From the NCBI GenBank assembly GCA_029204225.1, contig CM055095.1, positions 68,841,039-68,905,038 on the forward strand: a stretch of 64,000 nucleotides of DNA, written 5' to 3'. Below the pieces are notes generated by a model. It worked only from the letters and a program-made list of their open reading frames with translations. It made no database searches and had not been told where the DNA came from. Position 1 is the first letter of the stretch. Each line of letters starts with the position of its first letter. The position numbers and the translations under genes were made by a program. Below are positions 11,873 through 22,538 of this stretch, piece after piece. This DNA is from Diphasiastrum complanatum (Eukaryota > Streptophyta > Lycopodiopsida > Lycopodiales > Lycopodiaceae).

Positions 11873-12480
11873 TCACAATAACATATCACGTGGATTCCGA
11901 CGTGGGGCCATGATTATGCTACCTCTAGGCAATGGTCTCTGACATGCACTCAAGGGCAAAACCTCCTTATCATATTTAATGTTAAGGCGAGAGCTGGCTG
12001 CATCAATATTTCTATGATGAACACCCAAAGCACCTGCAATTATCAAATGAGGGAGATTCGTTGTGCCATCAGCTTTATTTAGTACCATCACAAGCAAAGA
12101 TCTCTTCACGAAGAGTTCATCCGCCGAGTGGGGCACCTTAATTTGACTGATGGTGTTACGGATGTTAGAAAGAAAATTGTTTTCAACAATATTAGATGAT
12201 ATTTGCAGCTCCCAAAAAGTTGGTTGCAGAAGTAGTTCCTAGAATATCTCCCTTTGAATACCTATTGAAAATTGTTGTGTATGTCTTCGCCAATATTTTG
12301 TTGTCGCTAGGCAGATTCGTTTTCTTGATTTGATGTCATCTACTGAAGGTTGATCTCCAAGTCTCCTAAAAAAATTTCTTTCATTCTTTGTTCCCATTTC
12401 TGACCAGTCCAATAGTCTCTCATTGTAGCTTTGTCGGCGTAGAGACGAGGTTCCATGCTGGGATCAATTGCGTACGTCTC
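11873..12480 (-). pseudogene. Unknown protein-coding remnant
   Basis: On the minus strand a coding-like frame runs from about 12450 (YADKATMRDYWTGQKWEQ), shifts at a T-run near 12370, then reads SVDDIKSRKRICLATTKYWR and TISQIKVPHSADELFVKRSL. It then passes VLNKADGTTNLPHLIIAGAL and LGVHHRNIDAASSRLN to RRNPRDMLL and a stop at 11873. One TAG interrupts it near 12245. The GALGVHHRNIDAASSRL part looks like a helix-turn-helix. I do not recognise the family; a DNA-transposon protein or a host gene piece are both possible. It abuts the truncated end of copia B. Confidence 0.5.
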
Positions 12481-12757
12481 ATGCATTGTAGAAAAAACTA
12501 CTGGAATATCCGGAAATATATTAAATGTCCTGCAAACTATCCATGCTGGAATTTTTTGTTATTCTGCGCACAAACTAATCGATCAGACAAAGAGCTCAAT
12601 AAAATAGATCACGGTCAGCAAGAAAGACCTGGATCAGCCACAACGTGATTAGAAAGAGCATGATCATCAAGAAAGAGGTTTATCAAACCAATATTGAGAG
12701 ATCTTGTGAACACGAGCAGAGAGAGAGCTAGAGCTGGAGATCTTTTGAACGTGAGGG

Positions 12758-12759
<2 letters not shown>

Positions 12760-12850
<91 letters not shown>
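12760..12850. repeat. (AG)n microsatellite
   Basis: About 45 uninterrupted AG units, followed by a shorter impure GA-rich tract to about 12905 (GAGCGAGAGCGAGAG). Confidence 0.95.
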
Positions 12851-12854
<4 letters not shown>

Positions 12855-12905
12855 GCGAGAGAAACAGAGCTAGAACTAGAGCGAGAGCGAGAGCGAGAGA
12901 GAGAA

Positions 12906-13255
12906 GTCAGCAGCCAGTTGTCCCATAACAGAAGTAATTATTAAGCGATTATTAGAAATACACACTTGCAAATCTGTTACAAATAATCATAGTCTCTTCA
13001 TCTCTAGTGGACCCAGTTTAGAATGTTAAACAATAAACTTTTTTTTGAGTGTATTTCTACCCAAAAAAGGAAGTGTCCTTGACAGTCCATGTTGTACCAC
13101 CAAACCATGCTTTTAGCCCATAAGCTGTATATTCACAATCATACTAAAGTACAAGGAGAAATTTCTTACGAACTCTACAAGAGCTCGTAAAAGAAATGGC
13201 CCGATAAATCTAGAGCTAATACCATCAAACTTAGAAAGAAACCATGAAACTTACA
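12906..13255. other. Non-coding, probably copia LTR remnant
   Basis: No ORF of interest. It lies on the 3' side (minus sense) of the copia RNase H fragment at 13300-13870, where the 3' LTR of that element would be expected. I see no matching LTR copy in the window. Confidence 0.35.
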
Positions 13256-13297
13256 TGTTGATTATTGTTATTTAACTCTCTCCCCCAATAATCAACA
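13256..13297. repeat. 12-bp perfect inverted repeat
   Basis: TGTTGATTATTG at 13256-13267 and its exact complement CAATAATCAACA at 13286-13297, with an 18-base spacer containing CTCTCTCCCCC. The right arm is where the 3' LTR of the neighbouring copia remnant should begin. The left arm could be the end of a different or shortened LTR. Confidence 0.7.
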
Positions 13298-13299
13298 CC

Positions 13300-13870
13300 T
13301 CACTTGACCTTAAAGTCTACACTATTCATGGAACATACCTCCATGACAGTATCAACAAGTAAGACTTGTTACATAACTCCATCCAAGCCAAGTTTAACTC
13401 TAGAAGTTTAAAACTTTTGCTTACTTAGAGCTTTTGTAAATATACATCAGCAAGTTATAACATCGTAGAACAGTGTGTAACACCTATATCTTTACATTGT
13501 AGCTTTTCACGCACAAATTGATAATCTACTTCAATATGCTTTGTTCTCGCATAAAAGACAGGATTCTTAGCCAACTGTATTCCACTTTGGCTATCACAAA
13601 AAATAACGGTAGGATGAACTTGCTTTATGCCAATCTCACTCAACAACTTAAGAAGCCAAACAACTTCTTGAGTAGCAGAACTTAACGCTTTATACTCAGC
13701 TTCCATAGAAGAAAGAGAAATAGTGTCCTACTTCTTGCTAGTTTTTCAACCACTACCAAAACTAAAAGCATACCCTGTAGTTGACTTTCTATCATCTACA
13801 CTTCCTGCCCAATCAGCGTCAACATAGCCTTAAAATTTACGTAAAGCACTTTGTTTCTTATAGACCAAGT
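13300..13870 (-). pseudogene. Copia RNase H remnant
   Basis: The minus strand reads ADWAGSVDDRKSTTGYAFSF near 13760-13820. An ORF at 13706-13455 then carries MEAEYKALSSATQEVVWLLK, TVIFCDSQSGIQLAKNPVFY and TKHIEVDYQFVREKL, the conserved C-terminal half of copia RNase H. Only this 3' end of pol remains, and it breaks off at about 13870, just before the CACTA-like terminus. Downstream (13297 leftward) a TGTTGATTATTG sequence is a likely 3' LTR start. Confidence 0.8.
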
Positions 13871-13888
13871 CCCTTCATGTACTCAAAA

Positions 13889-14425
13889 CACTACAACACC
13901 CGCCGCGATTTGTGACGTGAATCAAGACGTTAAATTTTTTTTTCATCGTGGACGTTGCAAAACACGTCGGAATGAGGTCATCGGAATACGATGAGAATAA
14001 ATTACATCAGAATCCGACATTCATAAGTTGTCAACTTCTCGGACCTCAGGTCACGTTGATTGATGTCGGGTCTGACGTGGACGTCAGATTCCGACGTCCT
14101 ACGTGGACGTTGGAATTCGATGTCCAAGCTAGATGTCGGAATCCGATGTCCAAAGACGTCATTTCGGATCCGACATGGATGTTGGATTCTGACAAGCATA
14201 CAAGATGTCATAATCCGACATCTGTTGAAATAGAACCACCCCAAAAAACATCCACAACGTTCATCCGACGTCTACATGGATGTCGAATTTTGACATCCCA
14301 AAAAATGTCGGAATTCGACGTCTGTTAACAAAACCATCCCAAAACATGTCTGACGTGTGTGTACGACGTCTATTCGACTTGTGTCCAACATGTTTTGATG
14401 TCAGATTGCGACGTCCCTGATTAGG
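13889..14425 (+). mobile_element. CACTA-like transposon end with subterminal repeats
   Basis: Begins CACTACAACA at 13889, matching the start of plant CACTA (EnSpm) elements. About 500 bp follow that are packed with short related words such as GACGTC, GTCGGAATTC, TCCGACATC and their complements. Clusters of subterminal repeats of this kind are transposase-binding arrays in CACTA elements. I found no matching TGTAGTG end in the window and no transposase, so this is one terminus only, perhaps separated from the rest by the LTR element inserted at 14534. Confidence 0.5.
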
Positions 14426-14533
14426 TTAAAAAAAAAAAAGGGTGTACAAAATAGCATGCGCATTATTATCGGGTTATTCTTGGAGTGGTGTTCTTGGAGA
14501 AGCGATGTTCATGAATTGTTTTTTAAACAATAT

Positions 14534-15188
14534 TGTGAAAATTGTCAACATTTCCTAGCTAGTTTGAGGCCTAAATTGGCAATTTTTGTACATAGTTTTG
14601 GATCTAACCTTTCACACGTGTGAAAGAGGTCTAGATACTCTTATTTTAGTATACATCTCATATTGAAGAAGTCTCAAACTCCAGGACCTTCGAAATGACA
14701 CCAAAATCATGTTATTTAGACAGATAGGCCAAAATTGGCTATTTTAGGCTACTGGTGCCCTAGAATTGGGTCCTAAGTTCTAGAGAGAGAAGAGAGAGTC
14801 ATCTCTCTCACCTATATTAGGCTGAAATTCGTGGAGAATAGGTTGGAGAAACTTATTGTATTGTTGAGAGAGATCAATAGATCATTGTCACAGTTTCTTC
14901 CTCCATTGAGGGCATTGCTTTGTGTATTGTCTTCAAGCTTTTGTGTATGATCTTAAGAGGTTTCCAAGAGTGGTAGGCTATTGTTGTAGGGCTGGTATGT
15001 TGTTGTTTTTGGCTAGCATCAGTACCTTTTATTAGTTTCTTTTGTCTCTTGAATGCTTTGTCAAGTTCATGTGTATCAAAGGTAGTATTAGGATGCCTTG
15101 CCATTTCTAGCTTTTGTAGCTTGTTGTGCAAAGATCTTAGCCAAGTATTTTGGGAGTTTAGATCCATTCAAGATCCACTTTTTGCACA
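14534..15188 (+). repeat. 5' LTR of the TR-GAG-like element
   Basis: Starts TGTGAAAA and ends GCACA just before the primer site. It contains the 18-bp palindrome CTTTCACACGTGTGAAAG at 14609-14626, which includes a CACGTG core. The same palindrome, trimmed to 16 bp, recurs in the 3' LTR at 21961-21976. The promoter should lie here. Confidence 0.8.
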
Positions 15189-15200
15189 TGGTAACAGAGC

Positions 15201-16318
15201 TAGTTGGCTGCTAATTTTTAGTAAGATTTCCACTTATGGTGACATTTGGTTGTTTGATCAAGTTCTAGCATGATTATGCATTGCACTGTTGATCAAATCT
15301 TACTAACCTTCATTTTGTGAGTTGAACGTGTGGATCAAAAGCATATTGCAGGTCTATCAAAGATCAGAGGCTGAGAAGAAGCTATTTTGGATCAGATCAT
15401 AGCACCTAATCATTTGTTGATTGTGAGGCTTGTGCATATTCAATACTAACAATGTTCTGTTCAATGTATTGTTGACAATCTCCACTTCTGTGGATGAACA
15501 CTCTCCTTAAGTGGATGAACCTTCTCCTTAAGTGGATGACAAATACTCTTTGAATGATTTTGTATTTCTCCAAAAGGTTGAGAAAAGCTCCCACTTGGAT
15601 GAAAGATCCCCTTTTGGGTGAACAGATTGTCAACAATCTTTTGCATAAATTTTGGTGTACTTTGTTGAGCATGTAAGTAACTCTCCTTATGTAATTTGAT
15701 TGGAGCATTTGTTGGAAGGTTTTAACCATTATGCAAATGTGTTTTCAGGTTCTTAACAGGTTGAGGAACATTCTCATGAGAAGTGATCTTAGATCTACAT
15801 CTAAACACCAAGATTTGACAAGCTAGTGAAGCTAGTCTTGTGATTCACTAAGTGTGCTCTTTCATTCACCTTTAAAGCTTGTATATATCATTTGCTGGAG
15901 TTTATAAACTCTTAGAAGTGTGGTTTACATGTGGTTTTACATGTTGAATCAATATCTTAGTGTGTTGATCATATGCTGATCAAGTTTGTTCAATTCTAGG
16001 TATTCTTGGCTTGTGTATTTTCTAAGAATGCAAGTAACTCTTCACACCATAACTTGATTTGGTCACTTGCTGGAAAGTTTGATAGCTTAAGCAAGAGTGT
16101 GTTCAATTTGTTTTGAGTTTTTAATCCATTCTTAGTGTGTGCAAAGTGTTGCATGTGTTTCAATCTTCTTTTCTATGCTTGGAAACCAGCCAGGTTCAAG
16201 ATAAAAGTGTTTTAGGGTCCTAGATCTTCTGAGATCTCCTTATCCATCATTTGTTGAGAGGAAAGTGAGTGCTAGGTGCATTAGGACAGAGTCTAAAAGT
16301 TGAAGAATCATTATATTC
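15201..16318 (+). other. Leader between primer site and gag
   Basis: About 1.1 kb without a credible gene, made of T/G-rich sequence with repeated words such as GTGGATGAAC and AAGTGTG. A small local repeat of CTCCTTAAGTGGATGA occurs at 15500-15540. Long untranslated leaders are usual in non-autonomous LTR elements. Confidence 0.5.
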
Positions 16319-17190
16319 ATGGCTTCCAATGGTGGGATCATGTTAGAAACTAATGATAGGTTGAGTTCATCAAACTACTCTACCTGGAAAGTGAGGATGG
16401 AATCCTTACTTGAGTTGAATGAACTCATGGACATAGTTGCAGGAACTAAAGAGAGACCACCCACAGTTCAAGAGCAACAAAGGTTTGGTAAGAAGGCCAA
16501 AAGGGCTCTTCATAGGAATGTTACCAATGAACTTCTCAAGGAAGTTGGTAATAGTCAGAGTGCAAGTGAGGCATGGAATGCCTTGAAGAAGCTCTTTGAA
16601 TCAAAGTCCACATCTAGGGTATTGACCTTAAGGAGGCAAATATTTTCTAGTAGACAAAGAGAGAGTGAAAGTGCTCATGCATTTGTCTCGAGGGCTAAGT
16701 CCTTAAGTGATGATATAGCATCCATTGATGAAAACATAAAAGATGGTGAAATAGTCCAGGTTATGTTGAATGGTTTGCTAGATGAACATGCTAAACCTTG
16801 TGCAAAGTTTTTCCATTCAAAGAGTCTTGCCAAGTCTGGTTAACTTGCAAGAAATCCTATTGGCTGAAGAACATAGGTTGCAATCAAAGCTTGATGGTGC
16901 ATCCTTGAAAGGTGGAGATGAAGAGGCTTTCTTCACAAAAGGCAAAGTCAAAGGCAAAGGTAAAGGCAAAGGGAAATGGTCCAAAGGTGGTAACTCGGAT
17001 CATGATGATCACTCTTCCTCCTCCTGTTCTACTTCTTTTAGAAAGAAAGACAAGTCAAAGTTCAAGTGCTTTTATGGTGGGATAAAAGGTCATTTTGCAA
17101 ATGAATGTCATAAGAAGCAAAGTAATGAAGGTAGCAAGCAAAACAAATTTTGTACTTCTAATGAGGATCTAGATTCTTGTGATTCTCTCA
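16319..17190 (+). pseudogene. Copia-type Gag of the TR-GAG-like element
   Basis: ATG at 16319 opens MASNGGIMLETNDRLSSSNY, STWKVRMESLLELNELMDIV, a full Gag domain of 174 codons to 16843. A frame change near 16820 leads into the next frame (from about 16830) with a lysine/glycine run (KGKVKGKGKGKGKWSKGG). A zinc knuckle follows at 17067-17108: CFYGGIKGHFANEC, where the second Cys has become Gly. Gag alone could form particles and pack RNA for reverse transcription by another element's enzymes. The N-terminal domain looks well kept. Confidence 0.8.
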
Positions 17191-17273
17191 TGGTGTGTCT
17201 TGATTGCTAGGGGCAATAGACAAGGTAGACTTTACAAGCTTGATGCATTTGTTATGTCTAAAAGAGGAATAAA

Positions 17274-17811
17274 ATGGATGTTGGTGGTTCTCTCAACTTT
17301 CAAAAGTCAATTCCTAGCATCAATAAGATTGGTAGATCTTATGCAAAGTCTAAAGAACTTCCTTATGCTAGATCTAGGTTGAGATCTAATGAGCTTCTTG
17401 GAGATAGTTATTGTTGTGCTAGCTTGGCAACTTTTGGTGAATCTATGATCAATGTTTTGGATCCATTGGATCTTGAAGATGGACTAGTGCTACCTACTAG
17501 TCAAATGGAGTCATTTGGTGCTAAATCTGTATCATGTTTGAACTCTTCTACAATTTCAAAGTCTTGGTGGCTCTTTAATGGAACTACATGGCAAGTGCAA
17601 AAATGGAAAAGGTAATAAGAGAGCTAACTTCATCAATGGTGGTGATGAAAACTCTTCTTTGAAAATGGTTGTTGCTAATGACTTATTTACTCATTTGGAA
17701 AAAGATGGTGCTTTGAGCATGATTGAAGAAAAAGTTTCCGTTGCATCTTTATTTGATGAGTCCAAGAAAGTCATTTGTGCAACAAGTGATGTCACATGTA
17801 TTCATAAATAA
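17274..17811 (+). CDS. Unrecognised ORFs downstream of gag
   Basis: Two overlapping plus-strand frames (17274-17615 and 17578-17811) of about 113 and 77 codons. They include FGESMINVLDPLDLEDGLVL and, later, KMVVANDLFTHLEKDGALSM. The DPLDLEDG-type motif returns as LHPLDLGDGIVI in the ORF at 21096, so these ORFs may descend from one duplicated or interrupted gene. No retroviral motif, no membrane segment. Whether they are translated is unknown. Confidence 0.35.
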
Positions 17812-17832
17812 AGTAGATCAAAAGGTTCTATC

Positions 17833-18561
17833 ATGAGACTTGGTGAGGAAGATCTCAAGTCAAAAGGGAGAGATGAATGTGAAGTGTTCAAAGTAGGATG
17901 TACTTTGAATGATGTTTTTGTGAATGATAGTGAGGGTTCATTATCATTACCTATATCATTGATTAGAAGTCCAGGTTTGACAAGAAAAAGTTATTCAATC
18001 ATTCTTATGCTGAAGGTACAATGTATTCTTTTCATGGCTTCTAATGTTCGAGATTCTTCCATTTCTTATTATGCAACTATCAAGAGAGAGATTGCTAACT
18101 TTTGTGGTGTGATCATTAAGAGGGAGTCTTGTGAAGGAAAGGGCAAAGGAAGAGTGACTCTTGGGAAGATCCAAGGCATGGATCTTACATCTATTCATCA
18201 ACTCAAAGGATGCTATGATTGTGGTGGAGTGTTCATGCATGATCAAGATGGCAAAAGGTTGGATGAAGAAGACTACATGGAGCAACTCAAGTGGCAATTT
18301 CTTCAAGGCAAGGAAGATCTCATTGGTGAGCTCATTGAGGTTTGGTTTGAACTCAAATGGTCTGGTTTGATTAGGTTTGATACTCAACTTCATCTACTCT
18401 ACTTCATGTTGGATAGAATTGTAGAAATCTATCTTTTGGTTTATGATGGTGACATTGTTTTCACCTATAGTGAAAGGTTGAAATCAAGCAATGATGAGAT
18501 CTTGTGGGATGTTAATCATGTGTTTGAGAGAAAGTATCTTCAGAGATTCAGATCTCATTGA
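17833..18561 (+). CDS. 242-codon ORF of unknown function inside the LTR element
   Basis: Open from an ATG at 17833 to 18561. It contains a basic stretch (CEGKGKGRVTLGKIQGMDL), a pair of cysteines (GCYDCGGVFMHD) and an acidic C-terminal half ending ERKYLQRFRSH. Nothing matches protease, integrase, RT or RNase H. It sits in the internal region of the TR-GAG-like element between gag and the 3' LTR. It may be a captured host sequence or element-specific accessory protein. Confidence 0.45.
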   Translation: MRLGEEDLKSKGRDECEVFKVGCTLNDVFVNDSEGSLSLPISLIRSPGLTRKSYSIILMLKVQCILFMASNVRDSSISYYATIKREIANFCGVIIKRESCEGKGKGRVTLGKIQGMDLTSIHQLKGCYDCGGVFMHDQDGKRLDEEDYMEQLKWQFLQGKEDLIGELIEVWFELKWSGLIRFDTQLHLLYFMLDRIVEIYLLVYDGDIVFTYSERLKSSNDEILWDVNHVFERKYLQRFRSH

Positions 18562-20890
18562 TGCTGATTTTCTAGAAGAAAATGTGCTAGATGTATCTCA
18601 TATGTGCAAAATCTGCTATTATGCACGAATGTGGCTATGTTAAAGAGTAGCTATGAAATTCTATGGCATGTTCAAATGTCATAATCAATTTTCAAATGAC
18701 AGTTATAGCAGACAAATTAGAGCTATTTTTACTACGTTACTATTTTCAGTAAGTTTGTTAAATAGCAATAAGCTATTTTTTGCAACACTCATAAGTGACT
18801 TTGATGGATGATAATATCGACCGTTGCTAAGTAGTTTTATTAAATGGCAATTTTTCGCCATATTGTAATGATGAAATGTACTTTATATCATGATTAATAA
18901 AAGATGCCCAGGTACCTTTAAGGCACTGACTTAAGTTTCGAGGAAAGGTCCTAAGGTTAAGGATTCGACGACGATCAGTTGCGGTTTCTAGTGAAGAGCA
19001 GTTTGTGACTTAAAAAATCTTGTTACTGGAAGAAGTGGAATGAAAACGGTAGTTAAAAAAAAATTGTTGATGCAAAGTACAGTGCAGACTTACAAATCAA
19101 ACTTGTTGGGTTGATGTCAAACAAGTTTTCCGAGTTCAAAGTATTGATATTTTGGTGATTTTCCTTGGTGGGGATGACAGTTGATTATACTGAGTGTTGG
19201 TTTGTACGCGATGCTGAGTTGCCAGTTTTATGATGGTTCGTGTTGAATACGAAGTCACGGGTAACACAGACAAGAATGGAAGTAATGGTGATACCTATGA
19301 GACAGTTCGACATCCGGAAAAAAATCGGAGTTTCGAAAACCCCAAACTGGAAAAATGGTTTTGGAGGCCAAAATATTCAAGATAGGCCTTTAGTGAAAAG
19401 TTAGTTATGAGGCATCTCCTCTCTCACGCGAAGAAGGATGGAGAGAGAGAAACGTTAGGGGTTCATTTCTGTTTGGAAGAGAGAGAAAAAGCTTTGCTGT
19501 CATAGCGATGTCCGATAGTTCGACATCAGCGTAATGGAGTGAATGCTTAGTCCTTGCTGCGAACAGAGTGCTCCGCAAGACATTCGATTTACGATTTCAA
19601 CATATTTTGTGAAGTTTCTTGGCAAGAATCTACTGCTACAGACGGCCAGGTTATGAAATAGCTCATTGATAAAAGAGTTTTAATCTGAGCGAAATGTACT
19701 ACAATACGTTCTGTGGAAAAGAGGTGCAAGAACTTAGGATAATGAGAGTATCCAATCTTTGCTGATAGTTTGAGTCTGAGGAGCGCATTCTGATTTGAAG
19801 AAGGTTGTTATGATTGTGATCCTTGTGAGGAAATGGTTCGCTGCTAGGGAAGAGGGCACATATCCGCCTGTGGTGATTGAACAGACAGATCCCCGTAACA
19901 AAAGCGCGAGGCAGGATTGAGAGGAGCGAAACAGTCCCTGTTTGTTCTGAATATTCAAGAGAAGTCAGATCCCTGCGACAAAAGCTTTGAATGCAATCGT
20001 TTTATCTTGTTGGAATCACCACTCCTATGGCAGTCCGTCTCATTGCTGTTTGAAGGAAAGTGAAAAGCCAGCAACAGTGAAGACATAACGAACCAGTCTT
20101 TCTGAACCAGTTGTTGAAGACCGTTCAGTGAATTGAAAGGAGCGATCTGCTGCTGGAGCCGCTCAAACCTACAATTTTATGGAAAGAACCCAATCGAGTC
20201 CATTGATCGTAGACTGTCAGCGCTGAAGATCAGAGAATTTAAGACAGTAATGAGAGGGCAGTCAGCCGTGAAGTCCCTGAAGGCCATCTGTGTTCTGTGA
20301 TCAGAAAGGGAGGCCCGCTAGACCACCATCTGCGATTCTGATCGCAGATGCAACCCTGTGTGTATCCGTGAAGAGAAGCGACCTGTTTCAGTGGAAGGGA
20401 GGCCCGCTAGACCATCGCGTTTCAGTGGAAGGGAGCCCCGCTAGACCATCGCGATCTGTGCCATCGCGATCTGAGCCTGAAAAGAGTGAAGGGTGAGAAG
20501 ACCTGCTTCCACATCGCGACCCAGCCCACGCCTATTTCTGGGTTGTGTGAGAGAGACTACTCTGGTAAAGGTATTGATGGAACCGGCAGTCTGGCAGTAA
20601 AGTATGTGGGCCACTGAAGAAAAATGCAGAGTGACTCCAACCTATGGACAGTCTCCTTGAAATTTAAGTCAGAGCATAAGGATCTGAGGTGAAATCATTT
20701 ACCTTTTTATTGTCTTTTACTATGAGTTATAGATTCAATATGAGCACATAAATCCATTTTTTTTTTAGGTTCATAAAAACATATACTTAGTATTTATAAT
20801 AATCGAAAAAAAAACCCTAATAACCGAAAAACAGTCCCGCTATAGTGTTATGAACATTATTAAGCAACACAACAAACGTACCACAATGTT
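18562..20890. other. Non-coding interior, possibly a nested insertion
   Basis: No coherent ORF. An AATAAAAG motif (about 18896) follows AT-rich text, and a GC-richer part (20240-20540) has the 34-bp duplication described separately. The change in composition suggests another element was inserted between the 17833 and 21096 ORFs, but I could not find matching ends or a target duplication. Confidence 0.4.
20385..20452. repeat. 34-bp tandem duplication
   Basis: GTTTCAGTGGAAGGGAG then (G/C)CCCGCTAGACCATCGC occurs at 20385-20418 and again at 20419-20452. A third partial copy (AAAGGGAGGCCCGCTAGACCA) lies upstream at about 20306. Confidence 0.8.
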
Positions 20891-21095
20891 TTATTGGAAG
20901 ATCAAGATGTTGATCTTGAATCGCTTCATCAACACCAAGAGACAAGTAGCAATTGGAAGCTAGTCAAAAGCATCAAAGGGGAGCCACATGGAAAAATCAT
21001 TTTGGATCTGTTTTTAAGGTCCTTGAGGGTTCAAGTAAGGTTCTTGAGGGTTCAAGTAAGGTTTTTGGAGGAAGTGTCATTTTACTCTACCTTAC

Positions 21096-21818
21096 TTGTT
21101 TAATCTCATGTATGAACATTGTCATGTCAATGTGTTGGAATTGTCAAAATTCAATGAAACTAGTTCCATAGTCTTGCATCCTTTGGATCTTGGAGATGGA
21201 ATAGTTATCATTGCTGGTTTTTATGATCAAGTACATGCATTCATTCAAATCTTGAAAGATATTGAGGTGGTCAATATGTTTACTTTTGAGCAAAGTTCAA
21301 GATCTAGCATCCTAGTGTTGGCAAATTGGCAAATTGTTGACAATGTAGGATCAAGGTTTGTATGCAAATATTGTGGAGATACTTCAAGTATTTCAAGTTC
21401 AGGTTTTGCTCATTCAAATGCAGCAGAGAACACATCATTTTGGCATTCATTCACTCAAGGGCTTTCATGGATTGGAGATCTACAAAGGCAAGGTGGTGAT
21501 GGAGGTTCATTCATGGAGATACATGGTGCATTCACTATGGGCATAGTGGAATGTGGAGGAGGCATGCAAACATTTGTTGGTTACTTTCACTTACAACTTG
21601 TTTCAATGTTGTTTTACAAAGATTCAAAGGTGGATGCATGGAGGAATCCTTTCATTATGATTCTATATTCTTTTACATGTATCTTGTTCACCATTCTATG
21701 TAAAATTGATGTAAGAAATAGTGAAGCATCCTATATGGACACTATTATCTATATCATTGTTATGTTGTACTTCATATTGTACATATTAGAACACTTGAGA
21801 AGAGATCTATTATCATGA
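21096..21818 (+). CDS. 240-codon ORF of unknown function near the 3' LTR
   Basis: Open from 21096 to 21818. It starts MFNLMYEHCHVNVLELSKFN and includes IVLHPLDLGDGIVIIAGFYD and CKYCGDTSSISSSG. It ends with two hydrophobic runs (PFIMILYSFTCILFTILC and IIYIIVMLYFILYILEHL), which look like membrane segments. The polypurine tract and 3' LTR follow 66 bp later, the position where an env-like or accessory ORF would sit. I do not recognise the family and do not call it an envelope gene. Confidence 0.4.
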   Translation: MFNLMYEHCHVNVLELSKFNETSSIVLHPLDLGDGIVIIAGFYDQVHAFIQILKDIEVVNMFTFEQSSRSSILVLANWQIVDNVGSRFVCKYCGDTSSISSSGFAHSNAAENTSFWHSFTQGLSWIGDLQRQGGDGGSFMEIHGAFTMGIVECGGGMQTFVGYFHLQLVSMLFYKDSKVDAWRNPFIMILYSFTCILFTILCKIDVRNSEASYMDTIIYIIVMLYFILYILEHLRRDLLS

Positions 21819-21884
21819 TGGAGATCATTCTTAGGTTGGATCAAAGTAGTGTTGTAAAATTAGCAAGCTAAGTTGAAGAGGGAG

Positions 21885-22538
21885 TGTGAAAACTGTCAAC
21901 ATTTCCTAGCTAGTTTGAGGCCTAAATTGGCAATTTTTGTACATAGTTTTGGATCTAAGTTTTCACACGTGTGAAAGAGGCCTATATACTCTTATTTTAG
22001 TATATATTTCATATTGAAGAAGTCTCAAACTTTAGGATCTTTAAAATGACACCAAAATAATGTTATTTGGACATATACGCCAAAATTGGCTATTTTAGGC
22101 TACTGGTGTCCTAAAATTAGGTCCTAAGTTCTAGAGAGAGGAGAGAGAGTCATCTCTCTTACCTATATTAGGCTGAAATTCGTGGAGAACAGGTTGGAGA
22201 AACTTATTATATTGTTGAGAGAGATCAATAAATCATTGTCACAGTTTCTTCCTCCATTGAGAGCATTGCTTTGTGTATTGTCTTCAAGCTTTTGTGTATG
22301 ATCTTAAGAGGTTTTCAAAAGTGGTAGCTGTTGTTGTAGGGCTGGTATGCTGTTGTTTTTGGCTTTCATCAGTACCTTTTATTAGTTTCTTTTGTCTCTT
22401 GAATGCTTTGTCAAGTTCATGTGTATCAAAGGTAGCATTAGGATGCTTTGCCATTTCTAGCTTTTGTAGTTTGTTGTGCAAAGATCTTAGCCAAGTATTT
22501 TGGGAGTTTGGATCCATTCAAGATCCACTTTTTTCACA
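21885..22538 (+). repeat. 3' LTR of the TR-GAG-like element
   Basis: Begins TGTGAAAA right after the purine tract and ends TTTTTTCACA. It matches the 5' LTR along its length, including the CACACGTGTG palindrome and the CTTCCTCCATTGAG block. Confidence 0.85.

Larger units (their letters stand above)
14534..22538 (+). mobile_element. LTR element with gag but no pol (TR-GAG-like)
   Basis: Two LTRs (14534-15188 and 21885-22538) share TGTGAAAA/TTTTCACA ends and are about 90% alike by eye. A primer-like site TGGTAACAGAGC (15189-15200) follows the first LTR and a polypurine tract AAGAGGGAG precedes the second. Inside are a copia Gag (16319 onward), a degraded zinc knuckle and several ORFs with no protease, integrase or RT signature. 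This is the layout of non-autonomous TR-GAG elements. The flanks (AATAT left, TATTT right) do not form a clean 5-bp duplication. Confidence 0.75.

Noticed and set aside
21096-21818. Retroviral-type envelope gene
   Set aside because: Position and hydrophobic segments would fit, but there is no signal peptide, cleavage site or other envelope hallmark.
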